Shown here: positions 23,844 to 37,287 of the stretch, one piece after another | Layout of the letters: each line of letters begins with the position of its first letter | Position numbering within the stretch: the stretch's first letter is position 1 | NCBI GenBank assembly: GCA_017525235.1 | Contig: JAFXTC010000029.1 | Span: 1 to 64,000 of the forward strand | Direction of reading: 5' to 3' | Source of the DNA: Bacteroidaceae bacterium | GTDB lineage: Bacteria > Bacteroidota > Bacteroidia > Bacteroidales > Bacteroidaceae | DNA length: 64,000 nt | The notes under the pieces: generated by a model | Told to the model about the DNA's origin: nothing | The model's input: only the letters and a program-made list of their open reading frames with translations | Database searches by the model: none | Translations under genes and position numbers: made by a program

Positions 23844-26286
23844 CACTCATTATCTGATCTACAACACCTATAGTATATCCCTGCTGGAACCACACCACCC
23901 TATTGAAGGTATCAGCCATTATTAGAATGGGCAATTCCTGACTACCATGTGTGAGTTCCTGAATATGCATAGCCTCTAAGGTCTCAGGGTCGGCAACACC
24001 AAAGATGAAGTTATCGGGAAGTCCATCAAAATCCTTACGGTGTGAGCGGAATGACTGGAACTCTTCCCATGAGGGGAACAACATCATAAAATTGTGAGGC
24101 CACTGAGAGAGGTAGATGTTGGCCTCCTCACATTCATGCAAGATATGTGCGCTGGGTTCGTGATTGTCACGAATCAAGGCTACCAGATAATAGCCGCGCC
24201 CTGTACTCTCGAGCAAAGTCTTATGGACTCCCTTGTAGTTGGTGAAATAATTTTCACAATTGAAGTTGCCAATCACACGCAACTCATCGGCATTGTCGCG
24301 CAATTTGAGTACTTGCTTCTGTAAAGCATTGGCCTTCAGGCCAAAGAACTCGAGATGTGCCAACACGCTACCGTCTGCCATACGGGTACCTGAAACAAGA
24401 AGATATTGTCCGGCATCCATCTGGACTCCCTGGGAGAAAGTATCTTTCCAGGTTGCATCTTCCGGAAATTCCTGAAGTGAAAGCGTGCCGTTTTGCAGAC
24501 GCGACAAACTGAAATGCGAATAGTAAGATGGATTCTCCTTGATGGCAAAGTCATTATAAGTAAGGTATAGGGTTCCTTGAGGGGCACTTTCCTGAACAGC
24601 CTCACCAAAGTTCACATCATGCCATGTTGATTCTTCATCAGCCCATTGTACCTTACCCGTTACCTCATCTACACGCGCAGCAATTCCTACACTGCGGCAG
24701 GCTGCCACAAAGAAAATGTCACGGCTGTGAGCATCTGTAGTACGATGACGATAAACACCCTCAGGGCTCATACAAAGCTTCTGCGGATTGCGTGTATCAT
24801 CAATGTTGACACTGTCTGTCACCCATTGGGCAATAGCTGCGGCATCTTTTCCGACAAACACCTTATTCAACACCTGACGGTATGGGGTAAGCATTTCGTT
24901 GCTGATACGAGGTGCCAGCACATATTGTTGCCAAAGAGAAGAAGCAGAAGCCGGAGTATTATCGGTAGCGTCAGAAAGAACTTCTGTAGTGACGTCACAA
25001 AGGTCTTTCGGACGCAAGGTACTAATTACCTGCTTGCCATTCTTATGTGACTGGAAATCTTTTATCACATACCAGTTCTGACGGGCAGTCTTCAAACCCT
25101 CCTCCTTACTGAAGGCCTGCTCCATATAGGCATTACGAAGGCTGTCTTCGCGCAGCAGACGTTCTCTGTTCCTGCGTATCTGCGTATCAGTAAGATCGGG
25201 AATATACTCTTTGGAAGGAGGAGGAACAAGGTCGAAGTCGAACGAGCCCGTAAAACTGTCGTCCTTATCCACAACAACCGTTACCGTATCCATCTGGTCT
25301 GCACTGGCTTTCTCGAAACCAAACAAACCATCTTTGCCGGCCCATACAACAAGGTCGCCTTTGCCGCATCCTAAACTGGCATTCCCGTTTTCGTCAGTTT
25401 GCTTGGAAACCAACGTATAAAACTCTGCATAGTTATACAGGCGGAAATCAACCTTTGCATCCTGTAGCGGAGCACCCTGGGCATCTACGACCTTAACAAA
25501 GACAGTTGAAGTCTCAGCATAGTTAGAGGTAACGTTAATCTCTGTGTAGCAGTTGTTTCTACTTACCACTTCCTCAGGACCATTATAGTTGCCGAAAACC
25601 TTGGTATGCATGAGCATGCCACGTGAAGCAGGTTCGTTGAACCAACCCATATTCAATGCAGGAAGTGGTTCGCAGGCACCTAAAAAATACCAGCGACCAT
25701 TTACCCATGCCTCCACCCAAGCATGATTATCATCAGTATGTGCCCAACGAGGTGTATAAACCTGACGGGCAGGAATACCCACAGCTCTAAGGGCGGCAAC
25801 AGTGAAAGTACTCTCTTCACCACAACGACCCGTAGCAGAACGCATGGTAACAAGGGGTGATTTGGTACGACTGTCAGAAGGAGCATACGTAACATGTTCA
25901 TGACACCAATGGTTCACCTCCTGAACTGCATCATACATATTCAAATCCTTTACACGGTCTTTGAGCATTTCATAGAAAACAATTCGCGCTGAGTCGAGGT
26001 TCTCGTTGTTTACACGCAACGGGAGCACAAAATGTTTCCACTCGCGCTCAGGAACCTTCTCACCCCAAGGCATTTCACGACGAGCCTTTAGCGTAGCCCT
26101 AACGCTAGCTTCCCAGAACTCACGAGGATAGTCCACACTGTCGGGCAACGGCATATTGGCATACAAGAAGTCCATTGCCTCTTGTACCTGTTGTTCCGAC
26201 TGGTTACTGCATCCTACTGTAAAAACCATGAGGAGCCCTAAAGATAAGGCTCCCCATAAAGTATGTTTCTTTCTTATCATATACAT
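23812..26286 (-). CDS. Lipoprotein with transglutaminase-like domains
   Basis: 824 residues. Lipoprotein signal: hydrophobic stretch then FTVGCS, with Cys about residue 26. Residues about 130-215 are a transglutaminase core: SATGRCGEEST (catalytic Cys), PRWAHTDDNHAWVEAWVNG (catalytic His), then FLGACEP, where the usual Asp-Pro is replaced. A second, weaker copy (YRHRTTDAHSRDIFFVAACRSVGIAARV) lies near 520. A beta-sandwich segment (FVKVVDAQGAPLQDAKVDFRLYNYAEF, about 265-310) sits between. It is followed at the end of the operon by no further gene and preceded 3 nt upstream by GH125 and then GH92, so it may trim or bind glycopeptides before mannose removal. That role is inferred from context only. 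Confidence 0.8.
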   Translation of the reverse strand: MYMIRKKHTLWGALSLGLLMVFTVGCSNQSEQQVQEAMDFLYANMPLPDSVDYPREFWEASVRATLKARREMPWGEKVPEREWKHFVLPLRVNNENLDSARIVFYEMLKDRVKDLNMYDAVQEVNHWCHEHVTYAPSDSRTKSPLVTMRSATGRCGEESTFTVAALRAVGIPARQVYTPRWAHTDDNHAWVEAWVNGRWYFLGACEPLPALNMGWFNEPASRGMLMHTKVFGNYNGPEEVVSRNNCYTEINVTSNYAETSTVFVKVVDAQGAPLQDAKVDFRLYNYAEFYTLVSKQTDENGNASLGCGKGDLVVWAGKDGLFGFEKASADQMDTVTVVVDKDDSFTGSFDFDLVPPPSKEYIPDLTDTQIRRNRERLLREDSLRNAYMEQAFSKEEGLKTARQNWYVIKDFQSHKNGKQVISTLRPKDLCDVTTEVLSDATDNTPASASSLWQQYVLAPRISNEMLTPYRQVLNKVFVGKDAAAIAQWVTDSVNIDDTRNPQKLCMSPEGVYRHRTTDAHSRDIFFVAACRSVGIAARVDEVTGKVQWADEESTWHDVNFGEAVQESAPQGTLYLTYNDFAIKENPSYYSHFSLSRLQNGTLSLQEFPEDATWKDTFSQGVQMDAGQYLLVSGTRMADGSVLAHLEFFGLKANALQKQVLKLRDNADELRVIGNFNCENYFTNYKGVHKTLLESTGRGYYLVALIRDNHEPSAHILHECEEANIYLSQWPHNFMMLFPSWEEFQSFRSHRKDFDGLPDNFIFGVADPETLEAMHIQELTHGSQELPILIMADTFNRVVWFQQGYTIGVVDQIMSVIRQLTIHEK

Positions 26287-26289
26287 TAT

Positions 26290-27723
26290 TTACTGAGCAT
26301 ACATATCAACGATAAGCTCGCCAAACAAGGTGTTGGCCCATGCAAACCAAGAACGTGTGAAGTCCTTGGCATCGTCCTTATTGAAAGACTCGTGCATGAA
26401 ACCTGTATCGCCATCAGTCTTCAAGATCTGCTGTACACACCATTCCTTCTCGGCACGGTCGTTGGTAGTGAAGGCCTTCATTACCAAACTCATAGGCCAA
26501 GGTTTGTTCAGACCACAATGAGGACCACCGATTCCCTCGCCAGCTTTACCCTTGAAGAAGTAAGGATTATCCTCGCTCCAGACAAACTTACGGGTGTTCT
26601 GGTAGATGGGGTCGTCAATAGATACATCAGTCAGATAAGGCAGACAGAGCAGGCTAGGTGCATTGGAATCGTCCATCAGAAGAGCTGAGCCATAAGCATC
26701 TACCTCGAAAGCATAAATCTTACCATACTTGGGGTGCTCTACAACCGCATACTTCTGCAAAGCCTCTTCCACCTGGGTTGCCATACGACGGCAGTCACTG
26801 GCCAGTCCGTACTCTTTGTTTACATCGTTCAGGATGATGGCAGCCTTGCGCAATACGCTAACAGCAAAGAAGTTGCTGGGTACCAGATATGGGAAGATGG
26901 TACTATCGTCAGAAGGACGGAAAGCGCTGGCTATCAGTCCACAAGGCTTGCCAGGATGACCATAACCTCTGTTGGAACGTGTGTCGTGCAATGCCTCCGT
27001 CTTACGGGTAAAACGATAATTGGTGATGGGGCCGTTCCAATTCTGCTGGTCCTGGAAAACATGCAGGATCTCACGGATAGCTTTAATCCACTTCTCGTCG
27101 AAGATACTGGTATCACCCGTCTGCTGCCAATAGGCATATGCTAGACGCAGGGGGTAGCAGAGCGAATCAATCTCGTACTTACGCTCGTGCAGTTCCTTCT
27201 TCATCTTGGTATTGTCAGACATCCAATGACCATTCTCGATAGCCTTGATATTGAAGGCATTGGCGTAAGGGTCTATAAGGATGCAGTCCAACTGACGACG
27301 GATGACGCCACGGATAAGGTGACGCAAAGGTTCATCTTGGTTCACATAACGAAGGTAAGGCCATACCTGTGCAGCGCTGTCGCGCAACCACATAGCCTCG
27401 ATGTCGCCTGTGATGACAAAAGTATCATCATCTCCACTCTCCTTGCTGTACCAAACAGTTGTATCAAGTGTGTTGGGGAAACAGTTTACAAACATCCAAT
27501 AGAGCTTGGGATCAATAGCCGTAAGCTTTGACTTGAGGTCCAGAATCTGTTTCTCAACAGCCTCGCTACGGAAAAGGCGCTTCTCTGGAGCAGGACGCAG
27601 GTCCTTAATGGTAGACTGTACAGCCACTTCCTGCTTCTTGGCTTTAGCAGGGGCCTCGTAGTAATTGGCGCTGTTTGCAACCAGGGGAGCGCCCAGCAAC
27701 ATGGTTAAAAGAATTCTTTTCAT
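26290..27723 (-). CDS. GH125 exo-alpha-1,6-mannosidase
   Basis: 477 residues, signal peptide 1-19 (MKRILLTMLLGAPLVANSA). Family GH125 (formerly DUF1237) motifs: MFVNCFPNTLDTTV, DIEAMWLRDSAAQVWPYL (catalytic acid Asp region), CYPLRLAYAYWQQTGD, GLIASAFRPSDD and GIGGPHCGL. These metal-independent enzymes remove alpha-1,6-linked mannose from the non-reducing end, for example the N-glycan core arm. The gene sits in an operon between GH92 (39 nt upstream) and the transglutaminase lipoprotein (3 nt downstream). Confidence 0.93.
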   Translation of the reverse strand: MKRILLTMLLGAPLVANSANYYEAPAKAKKQEVAVQSTIKDLRPAPEKRLFRSEAVEKQILDLKSKLTAIDPKLYWMFVNCFPNTLDTTVWYSKESGDDDTFVITGDIEAMWLRDSAAQVWPYLRYVNQDEPLRHLIRGVIRRQLDCILIDPYANAFNIKAIENGHWMSDNTKMKKELHERKYEIDSLCYPLRLAYAYWQQTGDTSIFDEKWIKAIREILHVFQDQQNWNGPITNYRFTRKTEALHDTRSNRGYGHPGKPCGLIASAFRPSDDSTIFPYLVPSNFFAVSVLRKAAIILNDVNKEYGLASDCRRMATQVEEALQKYAVVEHPKYGKIYAFEVDAYGSALLMDDSNAPSLLCLPYLTDVSIDDPIYQNTRKFVWSEDNPYFFKGKAGEGIGGPHCGLNKPWPMSLVMKAFTTNDRAEKEWCVQQILKTDGDTGFMHESFNKDDAKDFTRSWFAWANTLFGELIVDMYAQ

Positions 27724-27762
27724 TGTTATTTCTGATTATTTTGGGTAATCTGATTTTTCCGA

Positions 27763-29925
27763 TTATTTAGCTGTCATATAAACATCCAGTACGCCACCAG
27801 CCATAATCTGGTCGTGTGTGATGGTAGTACCTTTCAACTGCTTGCCGTTCAGCACATATTTCTTAACATAGACAGCTTCTTTGCTGCCACCATGTGTACG
27901 GATGGTAAAGGTTTTGTCTTCGCCAACGGGAATGACTGCCTCCTCTACGATGGGAGAACCCAACTGATAAACGCCACCGCAAGGTTCAACCTGATAAAGC
28001 CCCAGAGCAGAAAGGATGTACCATGCAGACATCTGACCAACATCCTCGTTACCGCAAAGACCGGCAGGCTGGTCAGTGTAAAGCTCATCCATCACATAGC
28101 GAACCCATTTCTGCGTCTTACGTGGCTGACCAACATAGTTATACATATATAATACGTGATGACTGGGCTCGTTTCCATGTGCATACTGGCCAACCAGACC
28201 AGAGATATCTGGAGCTGCACCCTCGCCAAGGTCGCTATCAGCAGCCAACAATGCATCCAAGTGATCGGCCAAAGCCTTGTCACCCCCCATCAGATTAGCC
28301 AGCCCCTTTACATCGTGGGGCACCAGGAAGGTATACTGCCAGGGATTACCCTCAGTATAGTCGCGCGTCTGACGATTGGGGTTAAAGTTTTCAGGCAGAG
28401 GACGGAACTCACCCTTCATATCCAAAGCTCGCATGCACTTAACGCGTGCATCCCAAAGTTTTCTGTAACCCTGGCTGATGTTGTAGAAACGAACACTGTC
28501 TTCTTTGTGACCCAACTTGCCAGCAACCTGAGCAGCAGCCCAAGCAGCAATATAGTACTCCATACTCTTACCTACGACCTCTCCTTCACGACCGTCATAG
28601 GGCAGGTAACCTAGCTCAGCCAGATAATCTTTTCCACGCAAGGGAACACGGCGGTTCTTAGCAAACTCTGTGGGCAGCATACTGGCCTTGATAGCTTCAT
28701 ACATCTTCTCGGCATCAATGTCGTTGCATTCACCCTTCAGGATGATGTCAGCCAAAACGGGAACGCCCGGTTCGCCCACCATACAATAAGTATCGTTGCT
28801 TACCAAGTGCCATACGGGCAGTTCGCCCCATTCATAATACATATTCATCATGGTATGTGCATAATCGCGCATACGGTCGGGCATGATAAGAGTTGCCAAG
28901 GGATGTGCAGCACGGTAAGTGTCCCAAAGACTCCATGTCGTAAGATTTGTGAAGTCAGCACCGCGGTGAACCTTAAAGTCGCACCCCATATAGTCGCCTG
29001 TTACATCGTTCCAAATCTGAGGAGCTACCATATAGTGATACATAGCAGTATAGAAGATGGTACGCTCACGCTCTGTGCGGAAGGTTGCCTGGATACGCCC
29101 CAATTGTTTATCCCAAGCCTGGCAGGCTGCATCAGCAATGGCATTAAAATTGAAGTCAGGCATCTCGGCATTCATATTGATAAGAGCATTGGCCTCACTG
29201 GTGGGCGAAATAGCAACCTTAGCCAGAATCTGATCGCCAGGACCTACTTCAAAAGTTGCCTCACCATAATTAGCATCCAGACCACTGGAAAGCCAGTGAT
29301 GCATGGGATGGCTAAAACGTATGCAGAAGTATACCATCTGGTCTGAGGCCCATCCTGCGCTGCGACGGTATCCCATCAATGTGTAGTCATCTATTCGTAT
29401 AGCTCTTGCCTCACGGGTATCATCGCCAACGGTATTCTCCAAGTCGATGATAATACGTGCATTATTACTGCCCTTAGGATAAGTAAAACGGTAGAGTGCC
29501 ACACGCTCTGTTGCCGTTACTTCGGCCTGAATGGAAAAACGATCGAGCAATACACGATAATAGCCAGGAATCATAACCTCCGTCTCATGGCGGTAGTCAC
29601 TTGCCAATCCCTTGCGAGAGTGTTCAACATCACCATAAGCTGGCATCAGGGAGATATCACCAAGGTCGCCACAACCAGTTCCACTAAGGTGCATCTGTGC
29701 AAAACCAATAATCTGCTTACCACTCTCGTGATAACCAGAACACCAGTCCCAACCCTGTTCAATTTGAGTAGGTCCGGCATTTACCATTCCAAAGGGAACA
29801 TTAGCGCCAACAAACACATGACCATGATCGCCAGTTCCGATACGAGGGTCAACATACTTGGAAAGATTGTCGGCCATTACAGACATACTCAAGAGCAAGC
29901 CGACAAATAAGAATTTACTTTTCAT
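27763..29925 (-). CDS. GH92 alpha-mannosidase
   Basis: 720 residues, signal peptide 1-18 (cleavage after SVMA). GH92 is a calcium-dependent exo-alpha-mannosidase family, mostly alpha-1,2 but also 1,3, 1,4 and 1,6. Motifs seen: YVDPRIGTGDHGHVFVGANVPFGMVNAGP, the beta-sandwich domain, then FYTAMYHYMVAPQIW, TTWSLWDTYRAAHPL, GNEPSHHVLYMYNYVGQP and LCGNEDVGQMSAWY. Length is usual. It is the first gene of a three-gene operon with its own promoter; linkage specificity cannot be read from sequence alone. Confidence 0.95.
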   Translation of the reverse strand: MKSKFLFVGLLLSMSVMADNLSKYVDPRIGTGDHGHVFVGANVPFGMVNAGPTQIEQGWDWCSGYHESGKQIIGFAQMHLSGTGCGDLGDISLMPAYGDVEHSRKGLASDYRHETEVMIPGYYRVLLDRFSIQAEVTATERVALYRFTYPKGSNNARIIIDLENTVGDDTREARAIRIDDYTLMGYRRSAGWASDQMVYFCIRFSHPMHHWLSSGLDANYGEATFEVGPGDQILAKVAISPTSEANALINMNAEMPDFNFNAIADAACQAWDKQLGRIQATFRTERERTIFYTAMYHYMVAPQIWNDVTGDYMGCDFKVHRGADFTNLTTWSLWDTYRAAHPLATLIMPDRMRDYAHTMMNMYYEWGELPVWHLVSNDTYCMVGEPGVPVLADIILKGECNDIDAEKMYEAIKASMLPTEFAKNRRVPLRGKDYLAELGYLPYDGREGEVVGKSMEYYIAAWAAAQVAGKLGHKEDSVRFYNISQGYRKLWDARVKCMRALDMKGEFRPLPENFNPNRQTRDYTEGNPWQYTFLVPHDVKGLANLMGGDKALADHLDALLAADSDLGEGAAPDISGLVGQYAHGNEPSHHVLYMYNYVGQPRKTQKWVRYVMDELYTDQPAGLCGNEDVGQMSAWYILSALGLYQVEPCGGVYQLGSPIVEEAVIPVGEDKTFTIRTHGGSKEAVYVKKYVLNGKQLKGTTITHDQIMAGGVLDVYMTAK

Positions 29926-29979
29926 TGAAATTGGTAGTTTTATCTATTATAGTTTTTAATAATGGTCCAAAAGTTGGCA

Positions 29980-30010
29980 CAAAAGTACAAATAAGTGAGC
30001 GGAAAAGCAA
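29980..30010 (-). promoter_or_regulatory. Promoter of the GH92-GH125-transglutaminase operon
   Basis: On the minus strand: TTG (30010-30008), 20-nt spacer, TACTTTTG (29987-29980). It sits just beyond the groEL terminator. The leader is about 50 nt. Confidence 0.6.
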
Positions 30011-30020
30011 GAGAAAATAT

Positions 30021-30059
30021 AAAAAAAAGCCCTCGGCAATCTTATTTCGATTGCTGAGG
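30021..30059 (-). terminator. Terminator of groES-groEL
   Basis: Minus strand: CCTCAGCAATC, a 7-nt loop, GATTGCCGAGG (11-bp stem with one G-U), then TTTTTTTT at 30028-30021. Confidence 0.85.
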
Positions 30060-30088
30060 ACTAATCTTTCTGTCTACTGTGAGAAACA

Positions 30089-31783
<1,695 letters not shown>

Positions 31784-31825
31784 TCACTTTTCGATGTTTA
31801 TAATCTGTATTTTATGAATTAATCA

Positions 31826-31857
31826 ATCCTCTTTTGGGGGGAGTCAGGAGGGGGCTT

Positions 31858-31859
<2 letters not shown>
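31826..31859. repeat. GC-rich element downstream of groES
   Basis: Reverse complement reads AAGCCCCCTCCTGACTCCCC, CCCAAAAGAGG. Similar in composition and layout to the element family, but more distant from the 8799 copy. It abuts the groES stop. Confidence 0.45.
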
Positions 31860-34501
<2,642 letters not shown>

Positions 34502-34520
34502 AGAGTGCACAATATAAAAG

Positions 34521-34562
34521 AATTGCCCGCAATCTCACATTCTACGAAGATTGCGGGCAATT
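34521..34562. terminator. Bidirectional terminator between GH10-CE1 and asnS
   Basis: Perfect 15-bp stem (34521-34535 with 34548-34562) and 12-nt loop, followed by TTTATTA on the plus strand and by TCTTTTAT on the minus strand. It serves the convergent genes on both sides. Confidence 0.85.
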
Positions 34563-34590
34563 TTATTATGAATAATATGATCTATTTCTT

Positions 34591-36030
34591 TTAGAACTCT
34601 GCGTTCTTGGGAGTACGTGGGAAAGGAATAACGTCGCGAATGTTCTGCATGCCGGTAACGAAGAGTATCAGACGCTCGAAACCGAGACCGAAACCAGCAT
34701 GTGGACAACTTCCGTACTTGCGGGTATCAAGATACCACCACAGGTGAGTCATATCCATTCCACGACGCTCTATCTCAGCCATCAGCTTATCGTAACTTTC
34801 CTCACGGACGGAACCACCGATAATCTCGCCTATAGAGGGGAAGAGCACATCGGTACCCTGCATGGTAGGACCTGGAGCCACGCAACCACGATAACCAATA
34901 GAACCACCATCGGCTGTGGCCTGATTCTGTTTCATATAGAATGATTTGATGGCTGTGGGATAGTCTGTCATGATGACGGGCTTCTTGAAATGCTCCTCTA
35001 CCAAGTAGCGCTCGTGTTCGCTGGCAAGATCGTCACCCCAGTTGCAGGGGAACTCGAACTTCTTGCCGTTCTTGATGGCTTCTTGCAGGATGTTGATACC
35101 CTCGGTATATGGCAGACGGACAAAATCTTCCTTCAGAACACCTTCAAGACGTTCAATGAGGGTCTTATCAATCATTTTATTAAGGAACTCCAAATCATCC
35201 TTGCAGTTTTCCAGTGCCCAACGTACGCAATACTTGATGAAGTCTTCTTCCAAATCCATCAACTCCTCCTGATCAAGGAAAGCTACCTCGGGCTCAATCA
35301 TCCAGAACTCAGCCAGATGGCGAGGAGTATTGCTGTTCTCAGCGCGGAAAGTAGGGCCGAAAGTATAGATGGCACCCAATGCGGTAGCCCCCAATTCGCC
35401 TTCGAGCTGACCGCTTACGGTAAGCGATGTCTGCTCGCCAAAGAAATCATCATCATAGATAATCTTTCCGTTCTCGTCCTTCTTAAGGTCGTAGAGGTTC
35501 TTGGTGGTTACCTGGAACATGTTTCCTGCACCCTCACAGTCTGATGCGGTAATGAGAGGGGTATGGAAATAGAAGTATCCGTGTTCGTGGAAATAGGTAT
35601 GGATAGCCATTGCCATGTTATGACGGATACGCAAGATAGCACCAAAGGTATTGGTACGGGGACGCAGATGAGCTACGGTACGAAGGAATTCCCAACTGGC
35701 ACCTTTCTTCTGAAGAGGATAGGTATTGTCGCAGTCGCCAAGAATCTCAATCGTTGTAGCCTGCACCTCGCTGGCCTGTCCGGCAGCCGGGCTCTCAACA
35801 AGTTTACCCACAACACTCAAGCAAGCACCTGTGGTGATACGCTTAACAGTCTCCTCGGGGAAATTGGACTCATCGCCCACAATCTGTATATTCTTAATGG
35901 TGGAACCATCGTTCAGAGCAATGAAGAAAATACCCTTTGAACCGCGCTTAGAGCGGACCCAACCCTTTACACATATTTCAGCCCCATATTCGGTGCTCTT
36001 CAGTGCGTCAATTACTTTTGTACGTTTCAT
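34591..36030 (-). CDS. asnS: Asparaginyl-tRNA synthetase
   Basis: 479 residues. Class IIb synthetase: N-terminal OB-fold ([23 protein letters not shown]), then the catalytic core with motif 2 ([25 protein letters not shown]) and motif 3 ([15 protein letters not shown]). The NTPRHL segment with PEVAF distinguishes AsnS from AspS. The length is close to the usual 465-470. Downstream of the pseudouridine synthase gene with a 37-nt gap that carries a heptamer array; probably in the same operon. Confidence 0.97.
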   Translation of the reverse strand: MKRTKVIDALKSTEYGAEICVKGWVRSKRGSKGIFFIALNDGSTIKNIQIVGDESNFPEETVKRITTGACLSVVGKLVESPAAGQASEVQATTIEILGDCDNTYPLQKKGASWEFLRTVAHLRPRTNTFGAILRIRHNMAMAIHTYFHEHGYFYFHTPLITASDCEGAGNMFQVTTKNLYDLKKDENGKIIYDDDFFGEQTSLTVSGQLEGELGATALGAIYTFGPTFRAENSNTPRHLAEFWMIEPEVAFLDQEELMDLEEDFIKYCVRWALENCKDDLEFLNKMIDKTLIERLEGVLKEDFVRLPYTEGINILQEAIKNGKKFEFPCNWGDDLASEHERYLVEEHFKKPVIMTDYPTAIKSFYMKQNQATADGGSIGYRGCVAPGPTMQGTDVLFPSIGEIIGGSVREESYDKLMAEIERRGMDMTHLWWYLDTRKYGSCPHAGFGLGFERLILFVTGMQNIRDVIPFPRTPKNAEF

Positions 36031-36042
36031 AACCTATTATTT

Positions 36043-36070
36043 GAATTATGAATTGAGAATTATGAACTTA
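36043..36070. repeat. Heptamer array overlapping a stop codon
   Basis: Units GAATTAT, GAATTGA, GAATTAT, GAACTTA. The last contains the stop codon of the pseudouridine synthase gene (TAA on the minus strand, 36070-36068). Confidence 0.65.
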
Positions 36071-37246
36071 CTCAAACGCTCCCATGCGCAGCATGTTAAC
36101 CTCCTGCTCTGTGAGGAAACGCCAGTCACCTCTGCGAACATTCTTTTTCGTAAGACCAGCAAAGAATACGCGGTCTAGTTTGACAACCTTATAACCAAGA
36201 CTCTCGAAAATACGACGCACAATACGATTACGACCACTGTGAATCTCTATCCCTACCTGCTTACGGTCGGTCTCACTAGCATATTCAATGGCATCTGCAT
36301 GTATCTCGCCATCTTCTAGTTGAATGCCATCAGCAATCATACGCATATCAGCCGCAGTAACGTTTTTATTAAGATAAACATGATAAACCTTCTTCTTCAT
36401 GAACTGAGGATGAGTAAGTTTACTTGCCAACTCACCGTCATTAGTAAGCAGAAGTACACCAGTAGTATTACGGTCAAGACGTCCTACAGGATAGATACGC
36501 TCGCGACAAGCACCCTTTACAAGGTCCATAACGGTCTTGCGGTTCTGGGGATCGTCACTGGTAGTAACATAATCCTTGGGTTTGTTGAGCAGGATGTACA
36601 CTTTCTTCTCAATGCTAACCAACTGATCGTGGAAGAGAACAGCATCTGAGCGCTTAACCTTGGTACCCAATTCTGTTACGACCTGACCGTTAACAGACAC
36701 AACGCCAGCCTCGATAAAGCTATCTGCCTCACGACGGCTACATACGCCAGCATTTGCCAGGAATTTGTTCAGACGGATTGGTTCGTCGGGATCTATGTGA
36801 GTCTCCTTGTATTCTATTTGCTTTTTCATGCTATATTTAGCATTGGGATTATAGCCTGCTGTACGGGGACGACGATTAAAACCGCCACCCTGCTGACGAG
36901 GCTGATAACCTGCATCCCGACGAGGACGTTGTTGGTAGCCGCCTTCACCACCTGCATTATAACGGGGACGAGGCTGATATCCTCCCTCTCGTGGTTGTCG
37001 AGGTTGGTAAGCGCCTTCACCACCTGCATTATAACGGGGACGAGGCTGATATGAGCGGGTTCCCTGCCCCTCTGAATTACTACTGAATGCTGGTCGGTTT
37101 ATACGTGGACGCATAACACGCCCCTGACTATTGTATCTAATATTACGATTGTTCTCACTGCCATACTGAGGGCGATAGCCATCACGGCCTGCACTCTCAT
37201 TCTTCTCGGAGAATTTTTCTCTCCAACTTTCTTCTTCTGTAATCAT
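36068..37246 (-). CDS. RsuA/RluB-family pseudouridine synthase with a repetitive N-terminal extension
   Basis: 392 residues. Residues about 1-150 are a basic, Gly/Arg/Tyr/Gln-rich low-complexity tail with repeats of the type YQPRPRYNAGGEG. After it come an S4 RNA-binding domain (IRLNKFLANAGVCSRREADSFIEAGVVSVNGQ) and the synthase core with the catalytic Asp in GRLDRNTTGVLLLTNDG and RMIADGIQLEDGE later. It modifies a uridine in rRNA, probably 23S. The tail resembles RGG-type RNA-binding regions. Its DNA holds a perfect 40-nt direct repeat (36941-36980 and 37013-37052). Confidence 0.92.
   Translation of the reverse strand: MITEEESWREKFSEKNESAGRDGYRPQYGSENNRNIRYNSQGRVMRPRINRPAFSSNSEGQGTRSYQPRPRYNAGGEGAYQPRQPREGGYQPRPRYNAGGEGGYQQRPRRDAGYQPRQQGGGFNRRPRTAGYNPNAKYSMKKQIEYKETHIDPDEPIRLNKFLANAGVCSRREADSFIEAGVVSVNGQVVTELGTKVKRSDAVLFHDQLVSIEKKVYILLNKPKDYVTTSDDPQNRKTVMDLVKGACRERIYPVGRLDRNTTGVLLLTNDGELASKLTHPQFMKKKVYHVYLNKNVTAADMRMIADGIQLEDGEIHADAIEYASETDRKQVGIEIHSGRNRIVRRIFESLGYKVVKLDRVFFAGLTKKNVRRGDWRFLTEQEVNMLRMGAFE
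36941..37052. repeat. 40-nt direct repeat within the pseudouridine synthase gene
   Basis: 36941-36980 and 37013-37052 are identical; the period is 72 nt (24 codons). It encodes the repeated tail motif YQPRPRYNAGGEG, so copy-number change would keep the frame. Confidence 0.85.
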
Positions 37247-37287
37247 AAGTCTTTTTTCTTTTTAAAAGTGTTTCTAATAAAAGTGTC

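Noticed and set aside
36941-37052. Direct repeats as a CRISPR array
   Set aside because: Only two copies, inside a coding sequence and in frame with a repetitive protein tail; no cas genes nearby.
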